Below are positions 53,901-60,373 of a DNA stretch of 64,000 nucleotides, one piece after another. Under the pieces are notes generated by a model. The model saw nothing but the letters and a program-made list of their open reading frames with translations, was not told the origin of the DNA and did no database searches. Position numbers and translations under genes: made by a program. How positions within the stretch are numbered: position 1 is the stretch's first letter; each line of letters starts with the position of its first letter. Where the stretch lies: positions 4,820,001 through 4,884,000 of the forward strand of contig NZ_AP022870.1 of the NCBI RefSeq assembly GCF_011764545.1. The letters are read 5' to 3'. The stretch is from Phytohabitans flavus. GTDB lineage: Bacteria; Actinomycetota; Actinomycetes; Mycobacteriales; Micromonosporaceae.

Positions 53901-54096
53901 TCACCGCGAGCGCCGCCGGCGGGTTTCCCGGCGGCTCGTCACCCCACAGCTCGTCGACGAGCCGATCCGTCGACACCGGTCGCCCTTCCCGGACCAGCAG
54001 CGCCGCGAGCAACGCCCGAACTTTCGCACCGGGCACGGCAACGGCCCGCCCACTGTCTGTCCAGACCGCGAGCGGGCCGAGCACCCCGAACCGCAT
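50914..54096 (-). CDS. AfsR/SARP-like BTAD regulator with NB-ARC ATPase (second copy)
   Basis: A 1060-residue paralogue of the regulator at 35647. The winged helix starts MRFGVLGPLAVWTD and includes LVREGRPVSTDRLVDELWG. A BTAD domain (LEEQRLTAIDDRAEAYLALG) is followed by the ATPase Walker A TGPGGVGKTRLAVEVAR, Walker B RMLLVLDNCEH and PLALELAATRVRG. About 450 residues of TPR-like helices end the protein (ATLVLLAKLAYIRGDAE, ATMGLAWTARRAGDLDTA). An ATG at 54105 is also in frame. Target genes are not evident; the neighbours are an M20 hydrolase and an insertion sequence. Confidence 0.92.
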   Translation of the reverse strand: MRFGVLGPLAVWTDSGRAVAVPGAKVRALLAALLVREGRPVSTDRLVDELWGDEPPGNPPAALAVKVSQLRKALDDAEPGGRALVGSGPAGLTLHTRAVDALDFTALLARAADEPRPDARVVLLDDALALWRGSAYADHRDEALAEAAVARLEEQRLTAIDDRAEAYLALGRHATVADSLADVVAKSPLRERSRGLRMLALYRSGRQTEALDAFADLRSRLIEELGLEPGPEIAALHQAILAQDPALDAAPPAEARPTSNLPAPVTELVGRDKAIAELTDLVRASRLTVLTGPGGVGKTRLAVEVARRAQASFPDGAWLVELAAADGGEDSIIDTVASALGLRDTATGTLPRVDRLAAALRSRRMLLVLDNCEHLIADLAAVAYKLLRAVPDLVVLGTSREPLDLPGETVWPVPPLDLPATTGGDPGSSSAVRLFVARAAAADKGFTLDASNAGLVTALCRRLDGIPLALELAATRVRGLGIKQLVAGLDDRFRLLAPGHRGAEPRHQTLTATIDWSWRLLTAPERVVLRRLAVQADGCTLEAAEAICAAADLPRQDVPDLLARLVDRSLVVRLGPRYRLLESVAAYCLERLTEADELAVTRRRHLHYYTALAEQAEELLRGPDQGHWLRVLDTEAANLRSAVDFALREGDSDAGLRLVNALAWYWFLRGRLDEARRAMRAALAASTGSASGSARARATAWETGFAFLLGDVADWPARHDAALGEFDDADDDTAHARAAWFLAYAEIDLGDVAATETLLNDTLTRFDKTDDRWGSAATLVLLAKLAYIRGDAEVVARDGAGAAALFRRLGDRWGVLQAAEWLGAHASLGGDYDTAVTLHTEGLAIARELDLWADVAGHLGWLGWIAMERGDYAAARAHSSEALALANQQGAPLLAAFATMGLAWTARRAGDLDTATTHLRSLLDAAADRDSEAGQPLYVPSVLVELGHIAEHRGELTVAADHHREALRVARGLGAARDVAAALTGLASTAAASGDHQEAATLLGAADAARQPTGKPPTAAERGDLDRATNATRAALGADFEDYFARGLRTRPDDYSGTAA

Positions 54097-54205
54097 GCCG
54101 GCCACCCTACGTCGCCGCGACGGTAGGTTCGCGGCGTTTCTAGAGCGCTTGGAGTCGGGGTGGCCTCGGCCTCCTGCCTTGGATAAAGATCCAAACCCAA
54201 TAACC

Positions 54206-54280
54206 TTGAGCTACCGCGATGTCCGTCGTGGTCCAGACCGTCGCTCCCGCAGCCTCACCCTCCGCGGTTGGCAAGCTCAC
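54206..54280 (+). repeat. Forward arm, element 5 (left of the insertion sequence)
   Basis: TTGAGCTACCGCGATGTCCG start, then CAGACCGTCGCTCCCGC and CCTCACCCTCCGCGGTTGG. The inner end diverges from the family. Bases 54106-54205 and 54281-54451 hold no gene. Confidence 0.85.
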
Positions 54281-54451
54281 CCCGCGGGGCCGCGGTCGGC
54301 CGACCGCGACCCTCGCCGCCGGGTCGGCCCGCCGGGTCGGCCGTTGGGCGCGGCCATGCACCCAGCTCGACAGGTCGCGGAAGGCGGAACCCCGGGGGGT
54401 TGGGCTTGGACCGCGGACCCGGCAGCGCAGACATCCCATGTGGATTTGTTG

Positions 54452-55687
54452 TCAAGCGGCAGTGTCAAGATCTTTTCTGTGGTGTGCCCAGGCGATGTCT
54501 TCGCTGTATGGCTTGCCTGTTTTGAGGCATCCGTGGAGGATGCCGACGAGACGGTTGCCGAGCTGGCGGAGCGCGGCGCGGTGGCCGACGCCTTTGGCCC
54601 GGAGTTGGTCGTAGTAGGTGCGGGCGCCTGGTGAGTTGTTCAGTGCGGTGAAGGCCTGCTGGCCGAGGGCGTCGACCAGCCTGTCGTTGTGGACGTAGCG
54701 GGCCAGCACAACCTTCTTCTTGCCGGACTGGCGGGTGATCGGACTGGTCCCGGCGTAGTTCTTGCGTGCTCTTGCGTCGGCGTAACGCTGTTTGTCGTCG
54801 CCGAACTCGGCGAGCACCCGGGCGCCGAGCACGACGCCAAGGCCGGGCTGGCTAAGGTAGACCTCAGCGTCCGGGTGCTCGGAAAAATGGGCCTCGATCT
54901 CCTTACCCATGGTCTTGATCTCGGCGTTGAGGGTGCCCAGGATCGCCACGTGCGCGCGCACGGTCGCGGCGAAGGCGGTAGCCACTACTGGGGGCTGGCC
55001 CAGATGCTCGGCCCGCAACGCGGCCGCGATGGCCTCGGCCTTGGCTGCCCTGCCGTGGCGGCGTGCGCGCTTGAGCGCTTCGTTGATCCGTTCGGTGCTC
55101 AGCGCGGCGGCTGCGGTCGGTTCCGGCGCGGCGCCCAGCAGCTCAAGGGCCTCCGGGGCGGTGAGATCGTCGAAGGCGACCAGCGCGGCCGGGAAGAACT
55201 CACGCAGCGCGTGACGCAGCCGCAGCATCTGCCGGGTACGGTCCCAAATCAGCGTCTTATGCACACGGGACAGGACCTTGACCGCCTCGGCCTGGGCGCT
55301 GTCCCCGGCGACCGGGCGCAGCTGGTGGCGGTCGGTGCGCACCATGTCGGCCAAGGCATGTGCGTCACCGGTGTCGCTCTTGGCACCCGACACACCACGA
55401 CGCTCACGGTACCGGGCCACCTGCAGCGGATTGATCGCATAAACCTGGTAGCCGGCCGCGATCAGCGCCTGCACCCACGGGCCGCGGTCGGTCTCGATAC
55501 CGACCACCACCGTCGCCTCGTCGTCCTCACCCAGGTGCTCGCCGATCATCGCGTGCAGCCGCCCGATACCCGCCACACCCTCAGGCAGCTTCGCCCGGCC
55601 CAACACCCGGCCCGTCTCGTCTTGCAACTCGACGTCGTGGTGATCCTCCGCCCAGTCATCTCCGACGAACAGCAAACTCGACTCCAA
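54452..55687 (-). CDS. IS110-family transposase (DEDD/serine recombinase)
   Basis: A 411-residue transposase. The N-terminal DEDD (RuvC-like) domain has FVGDDWAEDHHDVEL, VVGIETDRGPWVQAL, the ARYRERRGVSGAKSD block and TGDAHALADMVRTD, giving the acidic residues. The C-terminal transposase_20 domain has YLSQPGLGVVLGARVLAEF and GTSPITRQSGKKKV with the conserved serine. The start at 55687 is a TTG. In this family the enzyme works with a structured RNA made from the element's own non-coding end. The gene looks intact, with no frameshift. Confidence 0.95.
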   Translation of the reverse strand: MESSLLFVGDDWAEDHHDVELQDETGRVLGRAKLPEGVAGIGRLHAMIGEHLGEDDEATVVVGIETDRGPWVQALIAAGYQVYAINPLQVARYRERRGVSGAKSDTGDAHALADMVRTDRHQLRPVAGDSAQAEAVKVLSRVHKTLIWDRTRQMLRLRHALREFFPAALVAFDDLTAPEALELLGAAPEPTAAAALSTERINEALKRARRHGRAAKAEAIAAALRAEHLGQPPVVATAFAATVRAHVAILGTLNAEIKTMGKEIEAHFSEHPDAEVYLSQPGLGVVLGARVLAEFGDDKQRYADARARKNYAGTSPITRQSGKKKVVLARYVHNDRLVDALGQQAFTALNNSPGARTYYDQLRAKGVGHRAALRQLGNRLVGILHGCLKTGKPYSEDIAWAHHRKDLDTAA

Positions 55688-55920
55688 TCCATAGCGGACA
55701 GATCTGCTCCGGCGAGCCTGCGGAGAACTACCAGCGACCTAATAAACGAGTGCTCACGCCACAGTCAGCGAGGCACGACATCCCATCAGCGGTCCTGTCT
55801 CCCGACCACCAACGGGGCACGATCTGCGCTGAGGACTCAACGTCCTGGTCAGGGAAGTGCTCACCCGCCGGCGGCTACCGGAGCCGAGTATGACTGCCGC
55901 CCTACCCGGTTGCTCTTATT
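55688..55920 (-). ncRNA. Candidate bridge-RNA region of the IS110 element
   Basis: Non-coding DNA directly upstream of the transposase start, the place where IS110-group elements encode the bridge RNA that pairs with target and donor DNA. Several short hairpins are visible (for example CTCCGGCGAGCCTGCGGAG and AACGTCCTGGTCAGG surroundings). I could not identify the two guide loops. The role is inferred from family knowledge. Confidence 0.4.
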
Positions 55921-55964
55921 AGGTCGGGGATCTCGGCGAGCGCCAGCGAGCCGCCGACCTGCGC

Positions 55965-56012
55965 GGTGCCCGCGGGAGCATACGGTCTACAACTGACGCG
56001 GACCGGGGAAAT
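55965..56012 (-). repeat. Possible degenerate reverse arm, element 5
   Basis: CCCGCGGGAGCATACGGTCT followed by CGCGGACCGGGGAAATCT parallels the reverse-arm order CCGCGGGAGCAGCGGTCT ... CGCGGAC ... AAATCT. It is in the right orientation to pair with the forward arm at 54206. It is weak but ordered, so treat as tentative. Confidence 0.4.
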
Positions 56013-56027
56013 CTATCTTTTCGGGGT

Positions 56028-56372
56028 CTAGCTCTTGTCCAAGGCGACGGCCTGGCGGACGTACTCCGCGAGTACGGGATTGTCCACATCGGACAACTTC
56101 TTGAGCTTGACGTGCCGGGTTGTCGTGCCGATGCCTTCGAGCATTCCGTACGGGTCGGTGAACTCGGCACCGCGGGCGAAGGCGAGTGTGATGTGGGTTT
56201 TGCTCCGGCTGACAATGGCGATCAACTTGTTTCCCTGCCAAGCCGGCGATCCTCGGCTGATCACTTCGCGAGAATCGGGTGCGTTCACGGCCATCAGCTT
56301 CCGTACGGCCTGCACAATCGCTGCCTGCGGTTCGACGAGATGGCGAGCGATGTATTCGTCAATGTCCGTCAT
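56028..56372 (-). CDS. DUF1801 (YdhG-like) protein
   Basis: A 114-residue protein with IDEYIARHLVEPQAAIVQAV, then PDSREVISRGSPAWQGNKLI, IVSRSKTHITLAFARGAEF and a lysine-rich RHVKLKKLSDVDNPVLAEYV. This is the YdhG/DUF1801 fold (YjbR/MmcQ-like), a small single-domain protein with no enzymatic role established. It is complete and of normal length, next to the degenerate repeat arm and the insertion sequence. Confidence 0.88.
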   Translation of the reverse strand: MTDIDEYIARHLVEPQAAIVQAVRKLMAVNAPDSREVISRGSPAWQGNKLIAIVSRSKTHITLAFARGAEFTDPYGMLEGIGTTTRHVKLKKLSDVDNPVLAEYVRQAVALDKS

Positions 56373-56409
56373 TCCTACTCCTTAAGCCGTCCGGGCACGT
56401 CCGTTCGCG

Positions 56410-57678
56410 TCAGCAGCACAAGGCGCGGAAGATGGCGTCGGCGATGCGGTCGGCGCCGGCGTCGTTGAGGTGCAGACCGTCACCGAAGTCGTACCGGGCC
56501 GCCAACGCGTCGGGATCCTGCGGGTCGGAGAGCATCCGGTCGAGGTCCACCACCGCGTCGTACTCACCACTGGTCCGGATCCAGTCGTTGAGCTGGTCCC
56601 GCACCCGTTCCTTGTCCGCTGAGTAGTAGCCGGTGAAGTTCTTCATCGGGGTGATCGTCGCGCCGACGACGCGGACTCCGGCACGGTGCGCCGACCGGAT
56701 GAGCTGCCGATGCGCCGCGATCAGGTCGGGCCCGGTCACCTCGGGCGAGGCGCCGCAGCCGAAGTAGTCGGGATATCCGCCGGCACCGATGTCGTTGACG
56801 CCTTCGAGCACCACGACCGTCCGCACGCCCGGCTGGCTCAGCGCGTCGCGGCTGAAGCGGGTGACAGCCCGCTCGCCGTAGCAGGGCGAGTCGGCGAGCA
56901 GCTTGTTTCCGCCAATGCCGGCGTTGACCACGCTCAGCCGCCGGTGCGAACGCACCAGCCGCTCGGCGAGCTGGTCCGGATAGCGGTTGTCGGCTCCGGC
57001 TGTCGACCCGTGCCCATCGGTAATCGAGTCACCGAACGCCACGACGGTCCCGGCCGGCCCGCCCGCCCCGGTGACATCGACGCCCGTGATGAAGTAGCGG
57101 GAGTGGCTTGTCTCGCCCCCGAAGGCCGCAGAACCCTCGTCCCGACGGTGGTCGCCGGCCGCGCGGTACGTCGTCGTCAGCCCGTCCTGGTGGAACGTCG
57201 CGGGACCGGATGGGCCCTTGAAGTAGAGGGTGATCGTCAACGAGTCCAGGGCCGACACCCGCAGCCGCACGGGATCGGACACGGCCGACCTGCCCGCCGG
57301 GATGACCGTCGAGCCATCGCCACCGAACCGCAAGGGCCGGACCGTGCCCGGTTTCAGGCCGGCGCCGGTGCCGGCCTGCGCGACGGTGGCTCCGGTGAGC
57401 CGCAGTGGTCCCGACCCGTACGCGTTCGACAGCCGGATCCTCACCTCACTCCCGCCGGCGCTGACCCGGACCACCTGTCTCACGGACTGGTCGGTGAAGC
57501 CTTCGAGGGACCAGTTCGGACCATCGAACTGGTTTCCCGGTATCGGTGCGTGGACGGATGTCGCCCACGCGGCAAACCACCGGTCGCTGGCGGCCGCGGC
57601 GGGTGGACCGGCCGCCGCGACCGCGCCCGCGGTCAGTACCGCCCCCAACAGCGACGCCACATGCTTACGGCTGAACAT
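56410..57678 (-). CDS. Exported GDSL/SGNH hydrolase
   Basis: A 422-residue esterase/lipase-type enzyme. A signal peptide (SLLGAVLTAGAVAAAGPPAA) precedes a beta-rich domain (QVVRVSAGGSEVRIRLSNAY), then the SGNH core. Block I is VVAFGDSITDGHGST with the nucleophile serine, block II VVNAGIGGNKLL, block III LEGVNDIGAG and block V DFGDGLHLNDAGAD with Asp-His. GAGAGGAGCTTTC precedes the ATG at 57678. It probably de-esterifies plant or microbial polysaccharide or lipid outside the cell; the two-domain form resembles acetylxylan esterase-type SGNH proteins. Confidence 0.9.
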   Translation of the reverse strand: MFSRKHVASLLGAVLTAGAVAAAGPPAAAASDRWFAAWATSVHAPIPGNQFDGPNWSLEGFTDQSVRQVVRVSAGGSEVRIRLSNAYGSGPLRLTGATVAQAGTGAGLKPGTVRPLRFGGDGSTVIPAGRSAVSDPVRLRVSALDSLTITLYFKGPSGPATFHQDGLTTTYRAAGDHRRDEGSAAFGGETSHSRYFITGVDVTGAGGPAGTVVAFGDSITDGHGSTAGADNRYPDQLAERLVRSHRRLSVVNAGIGGNKLLADSPCYGERAVTRFSRDALSQPGVRTVVVLEGVNDIGAGGYPDYFGCGASPEVTGPDLIAAHRQLIRSAHRAGVRVVGATITPMKNFTGYYSADKERVRDQLNDWIRTSGEYDAVVDLDRMLSDPQDPDALAARYDFGDGLHLNDAGADRIADAIFRALCC

Positions 57679-57763
57679 GAAAGCTCCTCTCGGCACGCGC
57701 CTCTGCGCTGGCGCCAGCATGCCGAGCGGCACTTACCGTTCCTTTACGATCGAAAGCCTTCGA

Positions 57764-58138
57764 TCAAGCTTGGTTCGCCCGGCGCTGCGAGGCCGCATTG
57801 ATCACGTCGTCGAGTACCCCGCGGGAGTTGGCCAGTTCGGTCATCATCCGGTCGATGCGGTCCCGCTCGGTGACCAGGTCGGCGACCAGTTGCGGGGTGG
57901 CGATCTCGGAGGGGCCGCCGTCGGCGTCCCGCATGCATGGCAGCAACCGCGCGATCTTCTTGCTGTGCAGTCCCGCGGCGAACAACTCCTGGATGCGGAT
58001 GACCCTGTCGACCGCCCACTCTGGATAGTCCCGCTGGCCGCCGGGCGTGCGGTCGGCCGCCAGCAACCCCTGCTGCTCGTAGTAGCGCAGCGACCGCTCG
58101 CTCACCCCGGTGCGCCGCGCCAGCTCACCGATCCGCAT
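57764..58138 (-). CDS. MerR-family regulator
   Basis: A 124-residue protein. MRIGELARRTGVSERSLRYYEQQGLL and GGQRDYPEWAVDRVIRI form the MerR winged helix (first 45 residues), followed by the long dimerisation helix (LVADLVTERDRIDRMMTEL) and a short tail without a large effector domain. A cysteine (LLPCMRDAD) is present but no metal-binding pair. The ATG at 58138 is preferred to the one at 58174, which lies in the promoter. It is divergent from the deacetylase gene and likely acts on its 19-base-spaced promoter. Confidence 0.9.
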   Translation of the reverse strand: MRIGELARRTGVSERSLRYYEQQGLLAADRTPGGQRDYPEWAVDRVIRIQELFAAGLHSKKIARLLPCMRDADGGPSEIATPQLVADLVTERDRIDRMMTELANSRGVLDDVINAASQRRANQA

Positions 58139-58152
58139 CACACCCCCAAGGC

Positions 58153-58183
58153 TTGAACCTGACACCGATGTCAACTTCTACCG
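58153..58183 (+). promoter_or_regulatory. MerR-type promoter with 19-base spacer
   Basis: TTGAAC (58153-58158) and CTACCG (58178-58183) are 19 bases apart, and the dyad TGACA-CCGA-TGTCA (58160-58173) lies in the spacer. Overlong spacers holding a dyad are characteristic of MerR-activated promoters. It points towards the deacetylase gene. Confidence 0.5.
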
Positions 58184-58190
58184 TGTCGGC

Positions 58191-59044
58191 ATGACGAACG
58201 CCACGCTCTTCGACTACAGCCCCATCACCGAACGCCCACCGATCCGCTGGCCGGGCGGTGCGAGAGTCGCCGCGTACATCGGGTTGAACGTCGAGCACTT
58301 CCTGATCGACCGCCCGTCCACCAGCATCTGGCCCGGTACGGCGGACCTGGTCCCCGACGCGCTCAACCACGGCTGGCGTGACTACGGGCCCCGGGTCGGC
58401 ATCTGGCGCACGGTCGACAGCCTCGACCGGCACGGTATCCGGGCAAGCGTGCTGCTGAACTCGGCGGTCGCGGACCACTACCCCAGATCGTCAAGGCCGG
58501 CCTGAGCCGCAACTGGGCCTGGCTCGCGCACGGGCGTACCAACTCGATCCTCCAGGCCGGCATGTCCCTGGACGAGGAGCGCCGCTTTCTCACCGACGTC
58601 GTCGACACCATCGCCGCCGCCACCGGGCAGCGGCCGCGCGGCTGGATGGGACCGGGGCTGACCGAGACGTTCAACACGCCGTCGCTGCTCGCCGAGCTGG
58701 GGCTGAGCTACCTGCTGGACTGGACCAACGACGACCAGCCGTACCGGCTGAACGTACCCGGCATGATCAGCGTCCCGTACTCGGTCGAGCTCAACGACCT
58801 CCTGCTGTTCGGTAAGGGCACCACGGGGCCGGAGTTCCTCCAGATCGTCAAAGACCAGTACGAGCAGCTCCATGCCGACTCCGAGCACAGCGGCCGGGTC
58901 CTGGCGCTGGCCCTGCACCCGTTCGTGATCGGCCAGCCGTTCCGCGCCAAGTACCTGGACCAGGCGTTGGAGTACCTCGCGGCGCAGCCCGACATCTGGC
59001 TGACCACGAGCGATGAGATCGCCGAGCACTACCTGCGCACGTAG
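58191..59044 (+). pseudogene. Polysaccharide deacetylase/allantoinase-like protein, frameshifted
   Basis: MTNATLFDYSPI then IRWPGGARVAAYIGLNVEHF, YGPRVGIWRTVDSLDRHGI and SVLLNSAVADHYP form the first half. In the CCCC run near 58485 one base is missing; the other frame reads QIVKAGLSRNWAWLAHGRTN, then MSLDEERRFLTDVVDTI, RGWMGPGLTETFNTP and ALHPFVIGQPFR. The joined product is about 284 residues, a PuuE/allantoinase-type (CE4-like) deacetylase. The catalytic site uses acidic residues in the first half and the late ALHPF histidine. It is under the MerR promoter. The oxidoreductase operon faces it from the right, 12 bases away. Confidence 0.8.
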
Positions 59045-59055
59045 GGCTACGGGGC

Positions 59056-60105
59056 TCAGGAGAAGGCTGGCATCACCTCGTCGTGGATGAGCTGGAGCTG
59101 GTCGTTGACCGATGCGACGTTGTCGAGATCGCGACCCATCAACGCCTTCACGAGCGCGGCGTCGGTGATGGCGAAAATCAGATGGTTGACGCCCGCGTCG
59201 ACGATCTCGCTGCGCAGCTTGGCCACGCACTCCTCCGGTGTGCCCGCCACCGACAGCCGCTCGGCGATCTCCGGCGGGGTGCGCTCGATGGCGCCGGCCA
59301 GGTCGCCCTTGCCGAGCGCCTCGATGACCGGCTCCAGGTCGGCCGGGTCGACGCCGTTGCGCCGCAGCTGCTCCGCGGGCATGGACGACGCGTAGAGACC
59401 CACCATGCTGCGCGCGGCCTCCTTCGCCGCCGCCGAGTCGCGGCCGACCGAGAACACGATCCAGGCCCCGATGTCCAGCGACCGCCAGTCGCGGCCGGCC
59501 TTCTCCGCGCCTTTGCGGACGTTGGCGACCAGATAGTCGTACGCCTCGCGGGTGTAGCTCAGCGCGTGGTGCACGCCGTCGGAGACCTCTCCTGCCTTGC
59601 GGAACGAGCGCGGCCCGCGCATCGCGCCGAGCAGCACCGGCAGCCGTTGCTGCACCGGCCGGGCGAACGTGAACAGGCCCGTGTACTTGTAGAACTCGCC
59701 CTCGAACGTGATCGCGCCCTCGTCCAGCAGCGTCCGCATCACCTGGTGGGCTTCCAGCGTCCGGGACAGCGGCCGGATCTGCGTCCAGTCGATGTTGTAC
59801 TGCGCGAGCAGGCCGAAGTTGCCGCACGAGATGACGCATTCCGCGCGCCCGCCGGTCAGCTCGTCGAGGGTCGCCACCGCCTGTGCGATCAGCGTCGGCT
59901 CGCGGAGCGCGACGGCGGAGAGGCTGGGTCCGAAGCGGATGTTGGTGGTCTTGTCGGCCGCCGCGGCGAACAGCAACCACATGTCCTTGTGCCACGTCTC
60001 GTCGGCGGCGTAGCAGCCGTAGAAGCCGAGCTCGTCCGCCTTCTTGATGGACTCGATCGATTCCGCGAGAGGGTAGTCGGCAAGCATCACATAGCTGAAC
60101 CTCAT
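59056..60105 (-). CDS. LLM-class F420-dependent oxidoreductase
   Basis: A 349-residue luciferase-like protein. RFSYVMLADYPLAESIESI and ADELGFYGCYAADE form the first barrel strands, then TTNIRFGPSLSAVALREPTL, ATLDELTGGRAECVISCGNF and PVLLGAMRGPRSFRKAGEVSDG. The end GTPEECVAKLRSEIVDAGVNHLIF is normal. Length is typical, in contrast to the deleted homologue at 19925. F420 rather than FMN is likely from family preference in actinomycetes. It is the last gene of the four-gene operon with the small protein, FAD oxidase and Fe-S protein (7-base gap to the small protein gene). Confidence 0.9.
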   Translation of the reverse strand: MRFSYVMLADYPLAESIESIKKADELGFYGCYAADETWHKDMWLLFAAAADKTTNIRFGPSLSAVALREPTLIAQAVATLDELTGGRAECVISCGNFGLLAQYNIDWTQIRPLSRTLEAHQVMRTLLDEGAITFEGEFYKYTGLFTFARPVQQRLPVLLGAMRGPRSFRKAGEVSDGVHHALSYTREAYDYLVANVRKGAEKAGRDWRSLDIGAWIVFSVGRDSAAAKEAARSMVGLYASSMPAEQLRRNGVDPADLEPVIEALGKGDLAGAIERTPPEIAERLSVAGTPEECVAKLRSEIVDAGVNHLIFAITDAALVKALMGRDLDNVASVNDQLQLIHDEVMPAFS

Positions 60106-60112
60106 CGGATCC

Positions 60113-60373
60113 TCACTCTCCTGTCGGCTCGTCCTCCATCAGCTCCTCGCCAGAGATCACCGAGTCGGCCCAGTGGTCGTGCATCCAGGCCAGGTGCTCC
60201 CAGCGACTGTCGACGATGCGGCGGGTGTCCCAGGCCGGGAAGTCGTGCTGCCGCACGTGGTCACGCATAAGCGCGGGATCCACCTCGTAAACGTGGTCGA
60301 AGCGTTGGACCACGGCGTCGTTGATCCGCCGCGGGTCGGGCGGGCGCTGCGCCGAGTACCGGAACCCGATCAC
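60113..60373 (-). CDS. Small hypothetical protein of the oxidoreductase operon
   Basis: An 86-residue protein with no domain I recognise. It is rich in His, Asp and Trp: DPRRINDAVVQRFDHVYEV, MRDHVRQHDFPAWDTRRIV and WEHLAWMHDHWADS. Its start overlaps the stop of the FAD oxidase gene (ATGA) and its stop precedes the LLM gene by seven bases, so it is clearly part of the operon. The many His/Asp residues could bind metal. It may be a small subunit of one of the enzymes. Confidence 0.75.
   Translation of the reverse strand: MIGFRYSAQRPPDPRRINDAVVQRFDHVYEVDPALMRDHVRQHDFPAWDTRRIVDSRWEHLAWMHDHWADSVISGEELMEDEPTGE

Larger units (their letters stand above)
54430..55920 (-). mobile_element. IS110-family insertion sequence
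   Basis: A full-length transposase with about 230 non-coding bases upstream of it and a short downstream end. IS110-family elements have no obvious terminal inverted repeats, so both ends are approximate. One family arm lies to the left and a degenerate reverse arm to the right, so the element may have inserted into a palindromic element. Confidence 0.8.

Noticed and set aside
5551..54280. A conserved peptide SYRDVRGGPD..SRGLTLR read from the arms
   Set aside because: It appears only because the same DNA is repeated. Its frame runs into unrelated low-complexity sequence at each locus and lacks start sites.
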